Shown here one piece after another: positions 1-11,411 of a DNA stretch of 64,000 nt. The position numbers and the translations under genes are program-made. Source of the DNA: Microbacterium sp. TNHR37B (GTDB lineage: Bacteria > Actinomycetota > Actinomycetes > Actinomycetales > Microbacteriaceae); assembly GCF_001620065.1 (NCBI RefSeq), contig NZ_LQGV01000003.1, positions 124,001 to 188,000 on the forward strand, in the 5' to 3' direction. The notes beneath the pieces were generated by a model. It did not search any database. It was not told where the DNA came from and was given only the letters and a program-made list of their open reading frames with translations. Numbering within the stretch: position 1 is the stretch's first letter; every line of letters starts with the position of its first letter.

Positions 1-992
1 GTGGGGTCGAACTCCGTCCGCTGATCGTTGAGCATGTCGGAGGCGAGACGGATCGTCGTCAGCGGGGTGCGGAGCTCGTGCGAGACGTCGGAGACGAAGC
101 GCTGCTGGACGAGGGACAGGTCCGCGAGCTCCTTGATCTGACTCTCGATGCTGTCGGCCATGGCGTTGAAGGAACGCCCGAGCGTGGCGAACTCGTCCTC
201 GCCCCGCACCGGCAGCCGGACCCCGAGGTCCCCCGCGGCGAGCTTGGCGCTCGTGTCGGCGGCCTGTGCGATCGGGACGGTGACCGAACGCAGGACGATC
301 CAGGAGATCGCGCCGATGAGAACGACGAGCGCGATTCCGACGCCCCAGAGGGTCACCTGGACGAAGCGCAGCGTCTCTGCCTCCGACGCCAGGTCGTACG
401 CGAAGTAGAGCTCGTACGGCCCCGCTTCCGGCAGGAGGAGCTGCTGGCCCACCACGACGCCCGGGACGACCGCTCCGTCTTCGGTGGGGATGCCGATCGA
501 TTGCCAGGCCTGGTGGTCGGGGTCGGCGACGACGGCCTTGCGCAAGGCCGGGGAGAGCATGGTGGAGAGCTGACCACCCACTTCGAGGTCCTGCGGTGCG
601 ACGGCGGAGGGATCCGAGGAGATCCGGAACATCGCGTACATGTCGGTGGCGGCCTGCCGGAACTGCGTGGCCTGCACGTCACGCATCACATCCTGCAGGG
701 CGACGGCGTCGCCTCCGATCGCCGCAGAGTCCAGCGTCGTCTGAGCGGCGAGCGTGGCGCGCTGCGCGGCGGCCTCCACCTGCTCGACGCGAGACTCGAA
801 CAGGTCGTTCTGAATCGCCAGCGACATCCACACGAGCGCGACGAGGATCGTCAGGGCAGTGGATCCGAGCGTCACCGCGAGCGTGCGGAACCGGAGCGAA
901 CGACGCCACGAGTAGCCGACATTGGCGGGCCAGCCGCGCCAGTCCCGCCACGTCGGCAGGGCGGCCGTGCGGACGGAGCCGGTGGAGGACAC
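1..992 (-). CDS. mtrB: MtrB-type sensor histidine kinase, C-terminus beyond window edge
   Basis: Membrane sensor kinase that would phosphorylate the response regulator encoded just upstream; in actinobacteria MtrAB controls cell-wall homeostasis and division. The GTG start at 992 lies six bases after the mtrA stop. Visible in order: a cytoplasmic N-terminus, a first membrane helix at about residues 37-60, an extracytoplasmic domain, a second helix near 215-240 (LVVLIGAISWIVL), a HAMP segment, and the DHp helix with phosphoacceptor His at about residue 305 in VSHELRTPLTT. The catalytic ATPase domain lies beyond base 1. The family call is firm because of the mtrA neighbour and the H-box; the truncation is only the window edge. 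In related genomes lpqB follows mtrB. Confidence 0.93.
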   Translation of the reverse strand, partial: MSSTGSVRTAALPTWRDWRGWPANVGYSWRRSLRFRTLAVTLGSTALTILVALVWMSLAIQNDLFESRVEQVEAAAQRATLAAQTTLDSAAIGGDAVALQDVMRDVQATQFRQAATDMYAMFRISSDPSAVAPQDLEVGGQLSTMLSPALRKAVVADPDHQAWQSIGIPTEDGAVVPGVVVGQQLLLPEAGPYELYFAYDLASEAETLRFVQVTLWGVGIALVVLIGAISWIVLRSVTVPIAQAADTSAKLAAGDLGVRLPVRGEDEFATLGRSFNAMADSIESQIKELADLSLVQQRFVSDVSHELRTPLTTIRLASDMLNDQRTEFDP

Positions 993-998
993 GGTCCC

Positions 999-1688
999 CT
1001 ACACCGCGGCGCCGGCGCGGTAGCCGACGCCGCGCACCGTCATGACGATCTTCGGATTGTCCGGGTCGATCTCCACCTTGGCGCGCAGTCGCTGCACGTG
1101 GACGTTCACCAGCCGGGTGTCGGCCTTGTAGTGGTAGCCCCACACCTGCTCCAACAGCGCTTCGCGCGAGAAGACCTGCTGGGGCTTCGAGGCGAGAGCG
1201 ACGAGCAGCTCGAACTCCAGCGGCGTCAGCGCGATGACCGCGTCGCCACGACGCACCTCGTGCGCGGCGACGTCCACGGACAAGTCGCCGATCCGGAGGG
1301 TCTCGGCAGGCGCCGCGCTGGCGGGACGCAATCGTGTGCGGATGCGGGCGACGAGCTCCTTCGGGTTGAAGGGCTTCACGATGTAGTCGTCTGCACCCGA
1401 CTCCAGGCCCCGGACCACATCGGCGGTGTCGGTGCGCGCCGTGAGCATGATGATGGGAACGCCGGACTCCGCCCGGATGCGCGTGCAGATCTCGATGCCG
1501 TCCATCCCGGGGAGCATGAGGTCCAGAAGGACCAGCTCGGGGCGCTCGTGCCGCCACATCTCCACGGCCACCGCGCCGTCGGCGCAGAAGACCGGCTCGA
1601 ACCCCTCGGTGCGCAGGACGATGCCGATCATCTCTGCCAGAGCGGTGTCGTCGTCGACGACCAGGATGCGAGAAGCCATCTGACCCAT
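999..1688 (-). CDS. mtrA: MtrA response regulator (OmpR/PhoB family)
   Basis: DNA-binding response regulator of the MtrAB system. The receiver domain (about 5-120) has the acidic pocket D12-D13-D14, phosphoacceptor Asp56 in LLDLMLPG, Thr in MLTAR, and Lys in IVKPFNP. The C-terminal winged helix (about 130-225) has the RLRAKVE recognition-helix region and ends in the wing GVGYRAG. Length 229 aa is normal. Two in-frame ATGs exist, at 1688 and 1679; the second (MASRILVV) matches the usual family start, and an AAGGACGA ribosome site precedes the first, so either is possible. It is co-directional with mtrB six bases downstream and divergent from the membrane-protein operon at 1918. Confidence 0.96.
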   Translation of the reverse strand: MGQMASRILVVDDDTALAEMIGIVLRTEGFEPVFCADGAVAVEMWRHERPELVLLDLMLPGMDGIEICTRIRAESGVPIIMLTARTDTADVVRGLESGADDYIVKPFNPKELVARIRTRLRPASAAPAETLRIGDLSVDVAAHEVRRGDAVIALTPLEFELLVALASKPQQVFSREALLEQVWGYHYKADTRLVNVHVQRLRAKVEIDPDNPKIVMTVRGVGYRAGAAV

Positions 1689-1917
1689 TCGTCCTTCGGG
1701 TTAGGCGGGAGCCAACGCGTACCGGGCGGTGTGCGTTGACTGACACAGTATCGGACCACCCCGGGAATGGGGCGGGGAGCAGCCATGCGAGCGCCGTGCG
1801 CAGCGGCCGTTCCGCGCGAAGAACGGGCCAGGACGGTGTGCCACGATAGGAGGACCACCAGCCCTCCGACTGCCCCACGGACGCGGAGAGGCTGCGCGAG
1901 ATGGAAGGATCCTCGAC

Positions 1918-3279
1918 GTGACGGACACGACCTGGACCCCGGCGACGAGGCCCGGCATCGTTCCCCTGCAGCCGCTGGGATTCGGCACCATCCTCGGTCG
2001 CTCCTTCACCGTGCTCCGCCACAATCCCCGGGTCCTCCTGGGCTTCGCCCTCGTCGTGCAGGCGGTGGGTGCGCTCCTGGTGGCGGGGGTCCTCGTCGGG
2101 CTCGGCGTGCTCAGTTTCTCGCGGCTGGCCTCGCTGCAACCCGGCACCGAAGAGTTCGAGACCGTCCTGGCCGGCTCCGTCGCCCTCGTGGGGATCGCCG
2201 GCCTCATCCTGACCATCGCCTCGGCCGCTCTCGGGGTGATCGTGCAAGGGGTCGTCGTCGCCGAGGTGCTCCACGCGGTGGTCGCGGAGAAGCTCACCCT
2301 GCGCCGACTCTGGGGGCGGGTCCGTCCCGTGGCGGGACGGCTGATCGGCTACGGACTGCTCCTGACCCTGGCGATCGTGGTCGCCGTTGCCATCGTGGTG
2401 GGGATCTTCTTCGGACTCAGCGTGATCGCCGGGCCGCTCGGCTTCGTCGTCGCGATGGTCGTCGCCCTCGGGATGGTCCCGCTCTCGCTGTGGCTGACGA
2501 CCAAGCTCATGCTCGTCCCCGCCGTGCTGGTAGCCGAGCAGGCGACGATCCGCGCGGCCGTCGCTCGGTCGTGGACCCTGATCCGGGGACGGTTCTGGGT
2601 GGGGCTCGGCGTCAGCGTCATCATCAGCCTCGCGTTCGGCACGCTTGCTCAGGTGGTGAGCGTGCCGCTGTCGATCGCCGCGTTGGGCATGGGCACGATC
2701 GTGACGCCGACCGGGGAGCCCGACGTTGCCGCCCTCACGACCTTTCTCGTCGGCAACGTCCTCACCCAACTCGTGGTCTTCCTGGTCCAGTGCGTCTCGC
2801 TCATCGTCCTGTCCACCGGGGCCGCGCTCGTGTATGTCGATTGCCGTATGCGACACGAGGGGCTCGATCTCGATCTCTTGAGGTACGTCGACCAGCGCGA
2901 CGCCGGCGCGAGCGAGCTCGCCGATCCCTACCGCCTCCACATCGGGCGGAGGAGCCTTCCGCGGTGGGGTGCTCCGCCCGCTGCGTGGCCGTCACCGGGC
3001 GGTGCCGCCTGGCCCGCACCGAACTCGATGTGGCCCGCCCCCGGCGTCGTCGGGCCGCCGCCGGGCGGATGGTCACCGCCGCAGAGCGCCGCATGGCCTC
3101 CGCCGAGCGCGGGACCGGCGTCTCCGACCGCCGTCGATCCGGCGTGGCCGGCTCCGTCCGCCGGTGGTTTCCTCGCACCGGCGCCGGAGGCGGGGCAGTC
3201 TGTCGACGTCTCCCCGCCGCACGGTCCCTCCGGGCCGAACGCGACGCAGTGGGTGCCGCCCGGGTCGGGATCGTCGTGA
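1918..3279 (+). CDS. Multi-pass membrane protein, GPDPase_memb-like
   Basis: First gene of a five-gene operon. The GTG start follows a GGAAGGA ribosome site with nine bases of spacing. The protein (453 aa) has an N-terminal cytoplasmic stretch, about six hydrophobic segments between residues 35 and 310, and a Pro/Trp-rich C-terminal tail (about 345-453) with repeated WPAP- and PPG-like units, probably disordered. The arrangement resembles actinobacterial proteins annotated with the glycerophosphoryl diester phosphodiesterase membrane domain, but no phosphodiesterase catalytic domain is present, so no enzymatic role is assigned. Its stop overlaps the next start (GTGA), so it is probably translationally coupled to the DUF4129 gene. 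Function unknown; perhaps a membrane partner of the MoxR system. Confidence 0.7.
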   Translation: MTDTTWTPATRPGIVPLQPLGFGTILGRSFTVLRHNPRVLLGFALVVQAVGALLVAGVLVGLGVLSFSRLASLQPGTEEFETVLAGSVALVGIAGLILTIASAALGVIVQGVVVAEVLHAVVAEKLTLRRLWGRVRPVAGRLIGYGLLLTLAIVVAVAIVVGIFFGLSVIAGPLGFVVAMVVALGMVPLSLWLTTKLMLVPAVLVAEQATIRAAVARSWTLIRGRFWVGLGVSVIISLAFGTLAQVVSVPLSIAALGMGTIVTPTGEPDVAALTTFLVGNVLTQLVVFLVQCVSLIVLSTGAALVYVDCRMRHEGLDLDLLRYVDQRDAGASELADPYRLHIGRRSLPRWGAPPAAWPSPGGAAWPAPNSMWPAPGVVGPPPGGWSPPQSAAWPPPSAGPASPTAVDPAWPAPSAGGFLAPAPEAGQSVDVSPPHGPSGPNATQWVPPGSGSS

Positions 3280-3947
3280 CGATCCGCGACCTCGCCCTCC
3301 CCCTGATCCCCGACGGTGACGAGGCGCGTCGATGGGCGGAGCAGGAGCTGTCGGACCCGGCCTACCAGGCCGCCGAGCCCACCCCGTTCGATCGGATGGC
3401 GCGCGCGGTGGGCGAGTTCCTCGGATCGCTCTTCTCCGGCTCGGCCCCGGCAGCCCTCGCGCCGTGGATGGCGGTAGGTGTCGTCCTCGTCCTCCTCGCC
3501 ATCGTGGTGCTCGCGGTGATCGTGTGGGGGCGGCCGCGTCGCACCGTCCGGTCCCGCGGACGTGTCGACCTCTTCGGGATCGACGATGCGCGACGGGCGG
3601 ATGAGCTCCGCACCGCTTCCCGCGCGGCCGCGGACCGCGAGGACTGGGAGGAGGCGATCGCGCTGCGCTTCCGTGCGCTCTCCCGCGGTCTCGTCGAGCG
3701 CACCGTGCTCGACCCCGCCCCCGGCACGACCGTCCACGGCTTCGCGCGGCAAGCCTCCGCCGCGTTCCCCGCGGAGGGAGGAGCGCTCGCGCACGCCGCC
3801 GACCTCTTCGACGACGTCCGCTACCTCCGCCGCCCCGGCGATGCGACGGGATACCGCTCGATGGTGGAGCTGGACGAACGCCTCGCCCGTACGTCGCCCC
3901 GGTTCGACACCGGCGACCGTGACCTGGGCGCCGAGGTGGCTCGATGA
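3276..3947 (+). CDS. DUF4129 domain membrane protein
   Basis: Second gene of the MoxR operon, 223 aa. The GTG start overlaps the upstream stop. One strong membrane helix lies at about residues 65-90 (VVLVLLAIVVLAVIVW), followed by a cytoplasmic C-terminal domain with the DUF4129 pattern: an EWEEAI-like helix (DWEEAIALRFRALSRGL), then the PGTTVHGFAR element and a DDVRYLRR segment. DUF4129 domains are commonly encoded beside MoxR ATPases and DUF58 proteins; a role in assembly or stress is inferred from that context only. The stop overlaps the next start by ATGA. Confidence 0.8.
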   Translation: MTIRDLALPLIPDGDEARRWAEQELSDPAYQAAEPTPFDRMARAVGEFLGSLFSGSAPAALAPWMAVGVVLVLLAIVVLAVIVWGRPRRTVRSRGRVDLFGIDDARRADELRTASRAAADREDWEEAIALRFRALSRGLVERTVLDPAPGTTVHGFARQASAAFPAEGGALAHAADLFDDVRYLRRPGDATGYRSMVELDERLARTSPRFDTGDRDLGAEVAR

Positions 3948-5176
3948 GCGGGAGTGGCTCGATGAGCGCGGTGGCCACGGCGCCGTCGCGGAGGCGGGGC
4001 ATCTGGGGGTGGACGGCGATCGCCGCCGGCATCATCGTCGTCGGGCTTGGGTTGACCGCGATCGCCGGCATCGCCCAGCTTCCCGCGCGTGGCCTCCTGG
4101 ACCCACACGCCGCCGGTCCCGACGGCACCCGGGCGATCACGCGTCTATTGCAGAAAGAGGGCGTCAGCGTCGTCGCCGTCCGCGACCGCGCGGCGGCGCG
4201 GGCCGCCCTCTCCAGCGGCGGGACGCTGGTCTGGGCGGACACCTCGCCCCTGGCCGACGATACGATCCGAGAGATCTCCTCCCTCGCCGAGGACGTGGTG
4301 TTGCTCGACCCGGCGTCGCGGGATCTGCGCGTGCTTCTCCCCGGCGCGAGCGTCGGCGGCTACGGCATGTCGCTGGTCGAACCCGATTGCGAGCTTCCCG
4401 ACGCCCAACGGGCCGGCCCGATCACTCCGGGGGCGCTCTTCACCGCCGATGCACCGGTTCAGGCCTGCTACATCTCCGACGGCGGCGCCGGTCTCGTCGT
4501 CCGAGACGAGGGCGAACGCCGGGTGTCCGCCGTCGACGGCACGGTGCTCTTCACGAACGCGCAGCTGGCCCGCGACGGCAATGCCGCGCTGGCCCTCAAC
4601 CTCCTGGGCCGTCATCCGTGGGTCGTCTGGTATCTGCCGTCGCTCGAGGACAGCGACTTCGCCGATAGCGCCCCGAGCCTGGGTGAGCTCACCCCGCCGT
4701 GGGTCACTCCCGTCATGCTGCTCCTGCTCACCGCGGGTGTCGCCGCCGCGGTCTGGCGCGGACGACGCTTCGGACCGTTGGTGACCGAGCGGCTGCCGGT
4801 CACCGTGCGCGTCGGAGAGACCTCGGAAGGTCGCGCACGCCTCTACGCCCGCGCGGGGGAACCGACCCATGCGCTGGACAACCTGAGGATCGGCGCGCTC
4901 ACACGCCTGGCCCGCTTGGTGGGTCTCGGCCCGAGTGCGAGTGCGCAGGAGATCAGCGACGCCGTCGCCGAACGCCTCGGCGAGGACCGCCAGGCGGTGC
5001 GCGGACTCCTCCTCGACACGACCGTGGACGACGATGCCCAACTCGTCGAGGCAGCCGACCGCGTGCGGTCGCTCGAGCAGCGACTCCACGCCGCCGTGCG
5101 CCCCGCACGGCCCGCGCAGCGTCCCGAACCCGACACCGCCCTCGAACAGCCCCCGTCCCGAAAGGACCATTCATGA
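3944..5176 (+). CDS. DUF4350 domain-containing protein
   Basis: Third gene of the operon, 410 aa. A membrane helix near residues 24-45 is followed by an extracytoplasmic DUF4350 domain (about 50-240) with the typical start DPHAAGPDGTRAITRLL and a GATase-like Rossmann arrangement. A second helix (about 247-265) precedes a cytoplasmic tail containing the family RAGEPTHALDNLRIGALTRLA segment. A second ATG at 3962 is a possible alternative start. It overlaps both neighbours by ATGA, showing tight coupling between DUF4129 and moxR. As I recall, the same order occurs in the mycobacterial moxR2 locus. Molecular function unknown. Confidence 0.82.
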   Translation: MSGSGSMSAVATAPSRRRGIWGWTAIAAGIIVVGLGLTAIAGIAQLPARGLLDPHAAGPDGTRAITRLLQKEGVSVVAVRDRAAARAALSSGGTLVWADTSPLADDTIREISSLAEDVVLLDPASRDLRVLLPGASVGGYGMSLVEPDCELPDAQRAGPITPGALFTADAPVQACYISDGGAGLVVRDEGERRVSAVDGTVLFTNAQLARDGNAALALNLLGRHPWVVWYLPSLEDSDFADSAPSLGELTPPWVTPVMLLLLTAGVAAAVWRGRRFGPLVTERLPVTVRVGETSEGRARLYARAGEPTHALDNLRIGALTRLARLVGLGPSASAQEISDAVAERLGEDRQAVRGLLLDTTVDDDAQLVEAADRVRSLEQRLHAAVRPARPAQRPEPDTALEQPPSRKDHS

Positions 5177-6168
5177 GCGCACTGGACCCCGCGTCGACTC
5201 CGACGACGGCGCCCTCATCCGATCAGCTCCGCGAGGCGATGAACCGCGTGCGGATCGAGGTCGGCAAAGCCGTCGTCGGACAGGACGGCGCGGTCACGGG
5301 GTTGCTGATCGCTCTGCTCAGCCGCGGCCACGTGCTCCTGGAGGGCGTTCCCGGGGTCGCCAAGACGCTGCTCGTCCGAGCCTTCAGCCGTGCGATCGGA
5401 CTGGACACCGCGCGGATCCAGTTCACGCCCGACCTCATGCCGGGAGACGTCACGGGATCGCTCGTCTTCGACGCGCGCTCCGGGGAGTTCGACTTCCGGG
5501 CAGGCCCCGTGTTCACGCACGTCCTCCTGGCCGACGAGATCAACCGGACGCCCCCGAAGACGCAGGCCGCCCTGCTGGAGGCGATGGAGGAGCGCCAGGT
5601 CTCCGCCGACGGTGTCTCCCGCGCCCTCCCCGAGCCCTTCCTGGTCGCCGCCACGCAGAACCCGGTGGAACACGAGGGCACCTACACACTGCCCGAGGCC
5701 CAACTCGACCGCTTCCTGCTCAAGCTGATGATCGACGTCCCGGCGCGCGGCGACGAGATCGCGGTGCTCCGCCGTCACGCGAGCGGATTCACTTCGCGCG
5801 ATCTCGCCGCCGCGGGTCTGGAGGCCGTCACCGGCGCGGAGGAGATCCGCGCCGCGCAGGCCGCCGTCGGCCGCGTCGAGGTGTCCGACGACGTGCTCGG
5901 ATACGTCGTGGATCTAGCGCGGGCCACCCGCCTTTCCCCCTCCGTGCAGCTGGGAGCGAGCCCGCGCGCGGCGACCGCGCTGCTGGCGACCTCGAAGGCG
6001 TGGGCGTGGCTGGGCGGCTACCCCGCCATCACCCCGGACCACGTCCAGACGATGCTCGTGCCCACGTGGCGACACCGTCTGCGCCTCCGCCCCGACGCCG
6101 AGATCGAGGGCGTGTCGGCCGATGCGATCCTCACCTCTGTGGTCCAGCAGACGCGCGTACCCGTCTAG
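5173..6168 (+). CDS. MoxR-family AAA+ ATPase
   Basis: Cytoplasmic AAA+ ATPase (331 aa) of the MoxR family, thought to act as a chaperone for assembly or activation of protein complexes together with a DUF58/VWA-like partner. The P-loop GVPGVAKT is at residues 58-65, Walker B LLADEINR at about 118-125, the sensor segment VAATQNPVEHEGTY at about 160-173, and the AAA lid follows in the C-terminal third. The ATG overlaps the DUF4350 stop and the DUF58 gene follows after five bases. A downstream DUF58 gene is the hallmark of the family. Confidence 0.93.
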   Translation: MSALDPASTPTTAPSSDQLREAMNRVRIEVGKAVVGQDGAVTGLLIALLSRGHVLLEGVPGVAKTLLVRAFSRAIGLDTARIQFTPDLMPGDVTGSLVFDARSGEFDFRAGPVFTHVLLADEINRTPPKTQAALLEAMEERQVSADGVSRALPEPFLVAATQNPVEHEGTYTLPEAQLDRFLLKLMIDVPARGDEIAVLRRHASGFTSRDLAAAGLEAVTGAEEIRAAQAAVGRVEVSDDVLGYVVDLARATRLSPSVQLGASPRAATALLATSKAWAWLGGYPAITPDHVQTMLVPTWRHRLRLRPDAEIEGVSADAILTSVVQQTRVPV

Positions 6169-6173
6169 GCCTC

Positions 6174-7475
6174 ATGTTCGTCACCGGTCGTCTGCCGCTC
6201 GCCCTGGCCCTGGGCGTCGTCCCTGTCATCGCGCTGTCGTCGATGGCGGTCCCGGCGTGGACGGTCGCGGCGGGCTGGGTGCTGCTGGCAGCGTTCCTGG
6301 CAGCGATGGACGTCGCTCTCGCCGCCTCCCCGCGGCGATTGCGGATCGAACGACGCGTTCCCGCACGCGCGCTTCGAGACAGCGACGTGTCCACGACGGT
6401 CCTCGTGCACAACACCGGTTCCCGGCGGCTCCGCGGACTCCTGCGCGACGGGTGGCAGCCCACCGCCGGCGCCCCGTCCCGCCGCAGCGTCCTCGATCTC
6501 CCGGCCGGGGAGCGACGCGGAGTCGAGGTCCCACTGCGTCCGCGGCGACGCGGTGAACTGCGCAGCGACTTCGTCGTGGTCCGCTCGGTCGGTCCGCTCG
6601 GGCTCGCCGGGCGACAAGCGCGCCTCGACGCGCCCGCGAGGATCCGCGTCCTCCCGCCGTTCACCGCACGCCGACACCTGCCCTCGCGGCTGGCGCGGCT
6701 GCGCGAGCTCGACGGCAACACGAGTCTGCAGGTCCGAGGGCAAGGCACCGAGTTCGACAGCCTCCGCGAGTACGTGCGCGGTGACGACGTGCGCTCGATC
6801 GACTGGCGGGCCACGGCCCGGGCGAGCACGACGATGCTGCGGACGTGGCGTCCCGAGCGGGACCGTCACGTCGTCATCATCATCGACACCGGCCGCACGG
6901 CCGCCGCACGCGTCGGCGACGGGATCCGTCTGGATGCCGCCATGGAGTCCGCCCTCCTGTTGAGCGCCCTCGCCTCGCGCGCGGGCGACCACGTCCATCT
7001 CGTGATGTTCGACCGTGTCGTTCGCGCGCGGGTGACCGGGCGCGACGGGGCGGGACTGCTGTCGAGCCTCGTGGACGCCATGGCGCCGGTGGAGGCACAG
7101 CTGATCGACACCGACTGGGACGCCGCGTTCGCCCACGTGCGCACGTTGACGACGCGCCCCTCGCTCGTGGTGGCGCTGACGGCCCAGGACGCGGTGGAAT
7201 CGGCGCGGGGATTCCTCGCGGCCCTTCCCGCGGTCACACGGCGGGCGCCGCTGCTGGTGGGGGCGGCGTGGGACGAACCGTCCGCTCCTCCGCCGCGGCG
7301 GACGGCCGCCGACATCTACCGCGAAGCCGCAGACGAACGCGCCCGACGTGACGCCGACCGCGTGGCCGCAGCCATCCGCCGTGCCGGTGGCGAGGCCCTC
7401 GCTGCGACCCCCGAGGACCTTCCCCCCGCCATCGCCGACCGCTACCTGGCCCTGAAAGCGGCCGGGCGGCTCTAG
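6174..7475 (+). CDS. DUF58 domain protein (MoxR partner)
   Basis: Last gene of the operon, 433 aa. Two hydrophobic segments at the N-terminus (about 7-55) are followed by a beta-rich region and the DUF58 core, recognisable by LREYVRGDDVRSIDWRATAR (about residues 198-217). A VWA-like domain follows, with the MIDAS-type IIIDTGRTAA. This class is presumed to be a client or adaptor of the MoxR ATPase. The ATG start lies five bases after the moxR stop. The substrate of this MoxR/DUF58 pair is unknown. A 173-base gap separates it from the aquaporin gene. Confidence 0.88.
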   Translation: MFVTGRLPLALALGVVPVIALSSMAVPAWTVAAGWVLLAAFLAAMDVALAASPRRLRIERRVPARALRDSDVSTTVLVHNTGSRRLRGLLRDGWQPTAGAPSRRSVLDLPAGERRGVEVPLRPRRRGELRSDFVVVRSVGPLGLAGRQARLDAPARIRVLPPFTARRHLPSRLARLRELDGNTSLQVRGQGTEFDSLREYVRGDDVRSIDWRATARASTTMLRTWRPERDRHVVIIIDTGRTAAARVGDGIRLDAAMESALLLSALASRAGDHVHLVMFDRVVRARVTGRDGAGLLSSLVDAMAPVEAQLIDTDWDAAFAHVRTLTTRPSLVVALTAQDAVESARGFLAALPAVTRRAPLLVGAAWDEPSAPPPRRTAADIYREAADERARRDADRVAAAIRRAGGEALAATPEDLPPAIADRYLALKAAGRL

Positions 7476-7648
7476 ATCCGCGCCGCGCATCCCGAAGCCC
7501 GTCGACGGTTCCGCGTCACGGATCGAGAGATCACGCGTCTTGTCACACGACGCCACACGTCGGCCGCCTCCTGGGCAATCGCCCGGAACAGGGGCAGAAT
7601 CACCCTCATCTGGATCGCCCCGCGTGATCCTCAGCGAAAGGACCTCTC

Positions 7649-8455
7649 ATGAGCACCGACCCCATCCCCGATACCCCGGCCACGCCGACTGCTCTGGACC
7701 ACACGCCACCGCCGGCGGGACCGGCGACCAGCATCAAGCTCCTGGCGGAAGCGGCGGGGACCTTCCTTCTCGTCTTCGGCGGCATCGGAGCCGCCCTGTT
7801 CGCCTCGGACTTCGGTGTGGGGTCCAACGGATCCTCGCTCGGGATCGGCTTCGTGGGGGTGGCGCTCGCCTTCGGCCTGACGGTCGTGGCGGGTGCCTAC
7901 GCCTGGGGACCGATCTCCGGCGGCCACTTCAATCCCGCTGTCACGCTCGGCCTCGCCGCCGCCGGCCGCTTCCCGTGGAAGGACACGATCGGCTACATCG
8001 TCGCGCAGGTCGTCGGCGGCGCGATCGCGACCAGCCTGATCGTCCTGATCGGTCTGTTCGGCCCGAACGGATGGCTGACCGCCGCGCAGTCCGGGGGCTT
8101 TGCCAGCAACGGGTTCGGTGACCACTCCCCCGGGAACTTCGGCATCGGCGGGGCGATCACCGCCGAGATCCTCTTCACGGGGATCTTCGTGCTCGTCATC
8201 CTCGGCGTGACCCACGCGACGCGCGGGACGACGCTGGCCGGGCTCGTCATCGGTCTCACCCTGACGCTCATCCACCTCGTCTCGATCCCGATCGACAACA
8301 CCTCAGTCAACCCCGCCCGTTCGATCGCCACCGCTCTCTACGGCGGCGGGGACGCCCTGGCACAGCTGTGGGTCTTCATCGTGTTCCCGATCGTCGGCGC
8401 CCTGCTGGCCGGGTTCGCCCACCGCGCCCTGTTCGACGGCAAGTCGGCCGGCTGA
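7649..8455 (+). CDS. MIP family aquaporin (AqpZ-like)
   Basis: Six-helix membrane channel for water or small neutral solutes. Both signature NPA boxes are visible: NPA at residues 95-97 in GGHFNPAVTLG and NPA at 221-223, followed by the selectivity Arg224 (SVNPARSIA). The SVNPARS context is closer to water channels (AqpZ) than to glycerol facilitators, which usually carry D after the second NPAR. The N-terminus has about 28 extra Pro-rich residues. AAAGGACC precedes the ATG. It converges on katG with a shared hairpin terminator between them. Aquaporins can also pass hydrogen peroxide, so adjacency to katG/furA is suggestive, not proof. Confidence 0.92.
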   Translation: MSTDPIPDTPATPTALDHTPPPAGPATSIKLLAEAAGTFLLVFGGIGAALFASDFGVGSNGSSLGIGFVGVALAFGLTVVAGAYAWGPISGGHFNPAVTLGLAAAGRFPWKDTIGYIVAQVVGGAIATSLIVLIGLFGPNGWLTAAQSGGFASNGFGDHSPGNFGIGGAITAEILFTGIFVLVILGVTHATRGTTLAGLVIGLTLTLIHLVSIPIDNTSVNPARSIATALYGGGDALAQLWVFIVFPIVGALLAGFAHRALFDGKSAG

Positions 8456-8469
8456 ACCGACCCCGCACA

Positions 8470-8510
8470 CACACGACGACCGGAGGCGGGAGGCCTCCGG
8501 TCGTCGTGTG
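8470..8510. terminator. Bidirectional intrinsic terminator
   Basis: A perfect 17-base inverted repeat (arms 8470-8486 and 8494-8510, starting CACACGACGACC) with a seven-base loop lies between the convergent aquaporin and katG genes. The stem is long and GC-rich; the run of T expected after it is short. Serving both transcripts is inferred from its position. Confidence 0.8.
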
Positions 8511-8546
8511 CAGCGAGGGGAAACGAGGCGTCCCCGCCGCCGGCGC

Positions 8547-11367
<2,821 letters not shown>

Positions 11368-11384
11368 ACCCTCAGCGTAGCGGC

Positions 11385-11407
11385 TTGTTTTGACAGATTC
11401 AAAACAA
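11385..11407. promoter_or_regulatory. Fur/PerR-type operator upstream of furA
   Basis: Perfect 9-1-type inverted repeat: arms TTGTTTTGA (11385-11393) and TCAAAACAA (11399-11407) around five bases. It is A/T-rich in a GC-rich genome and sits 18 bases before the furA start. This strongly resembles the autoregulatory sites of CatR/FurA repressors. Confidence 0.85.
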
Positions 11408-11411
11408 CACC

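Noticed and set aside
679..2940. Minus-strand open frame of 753 codons across mtrB, mtrA and the divergent gene
   Set aside because: Overlaps real genes on both strands in the wrong frame; no family motif.
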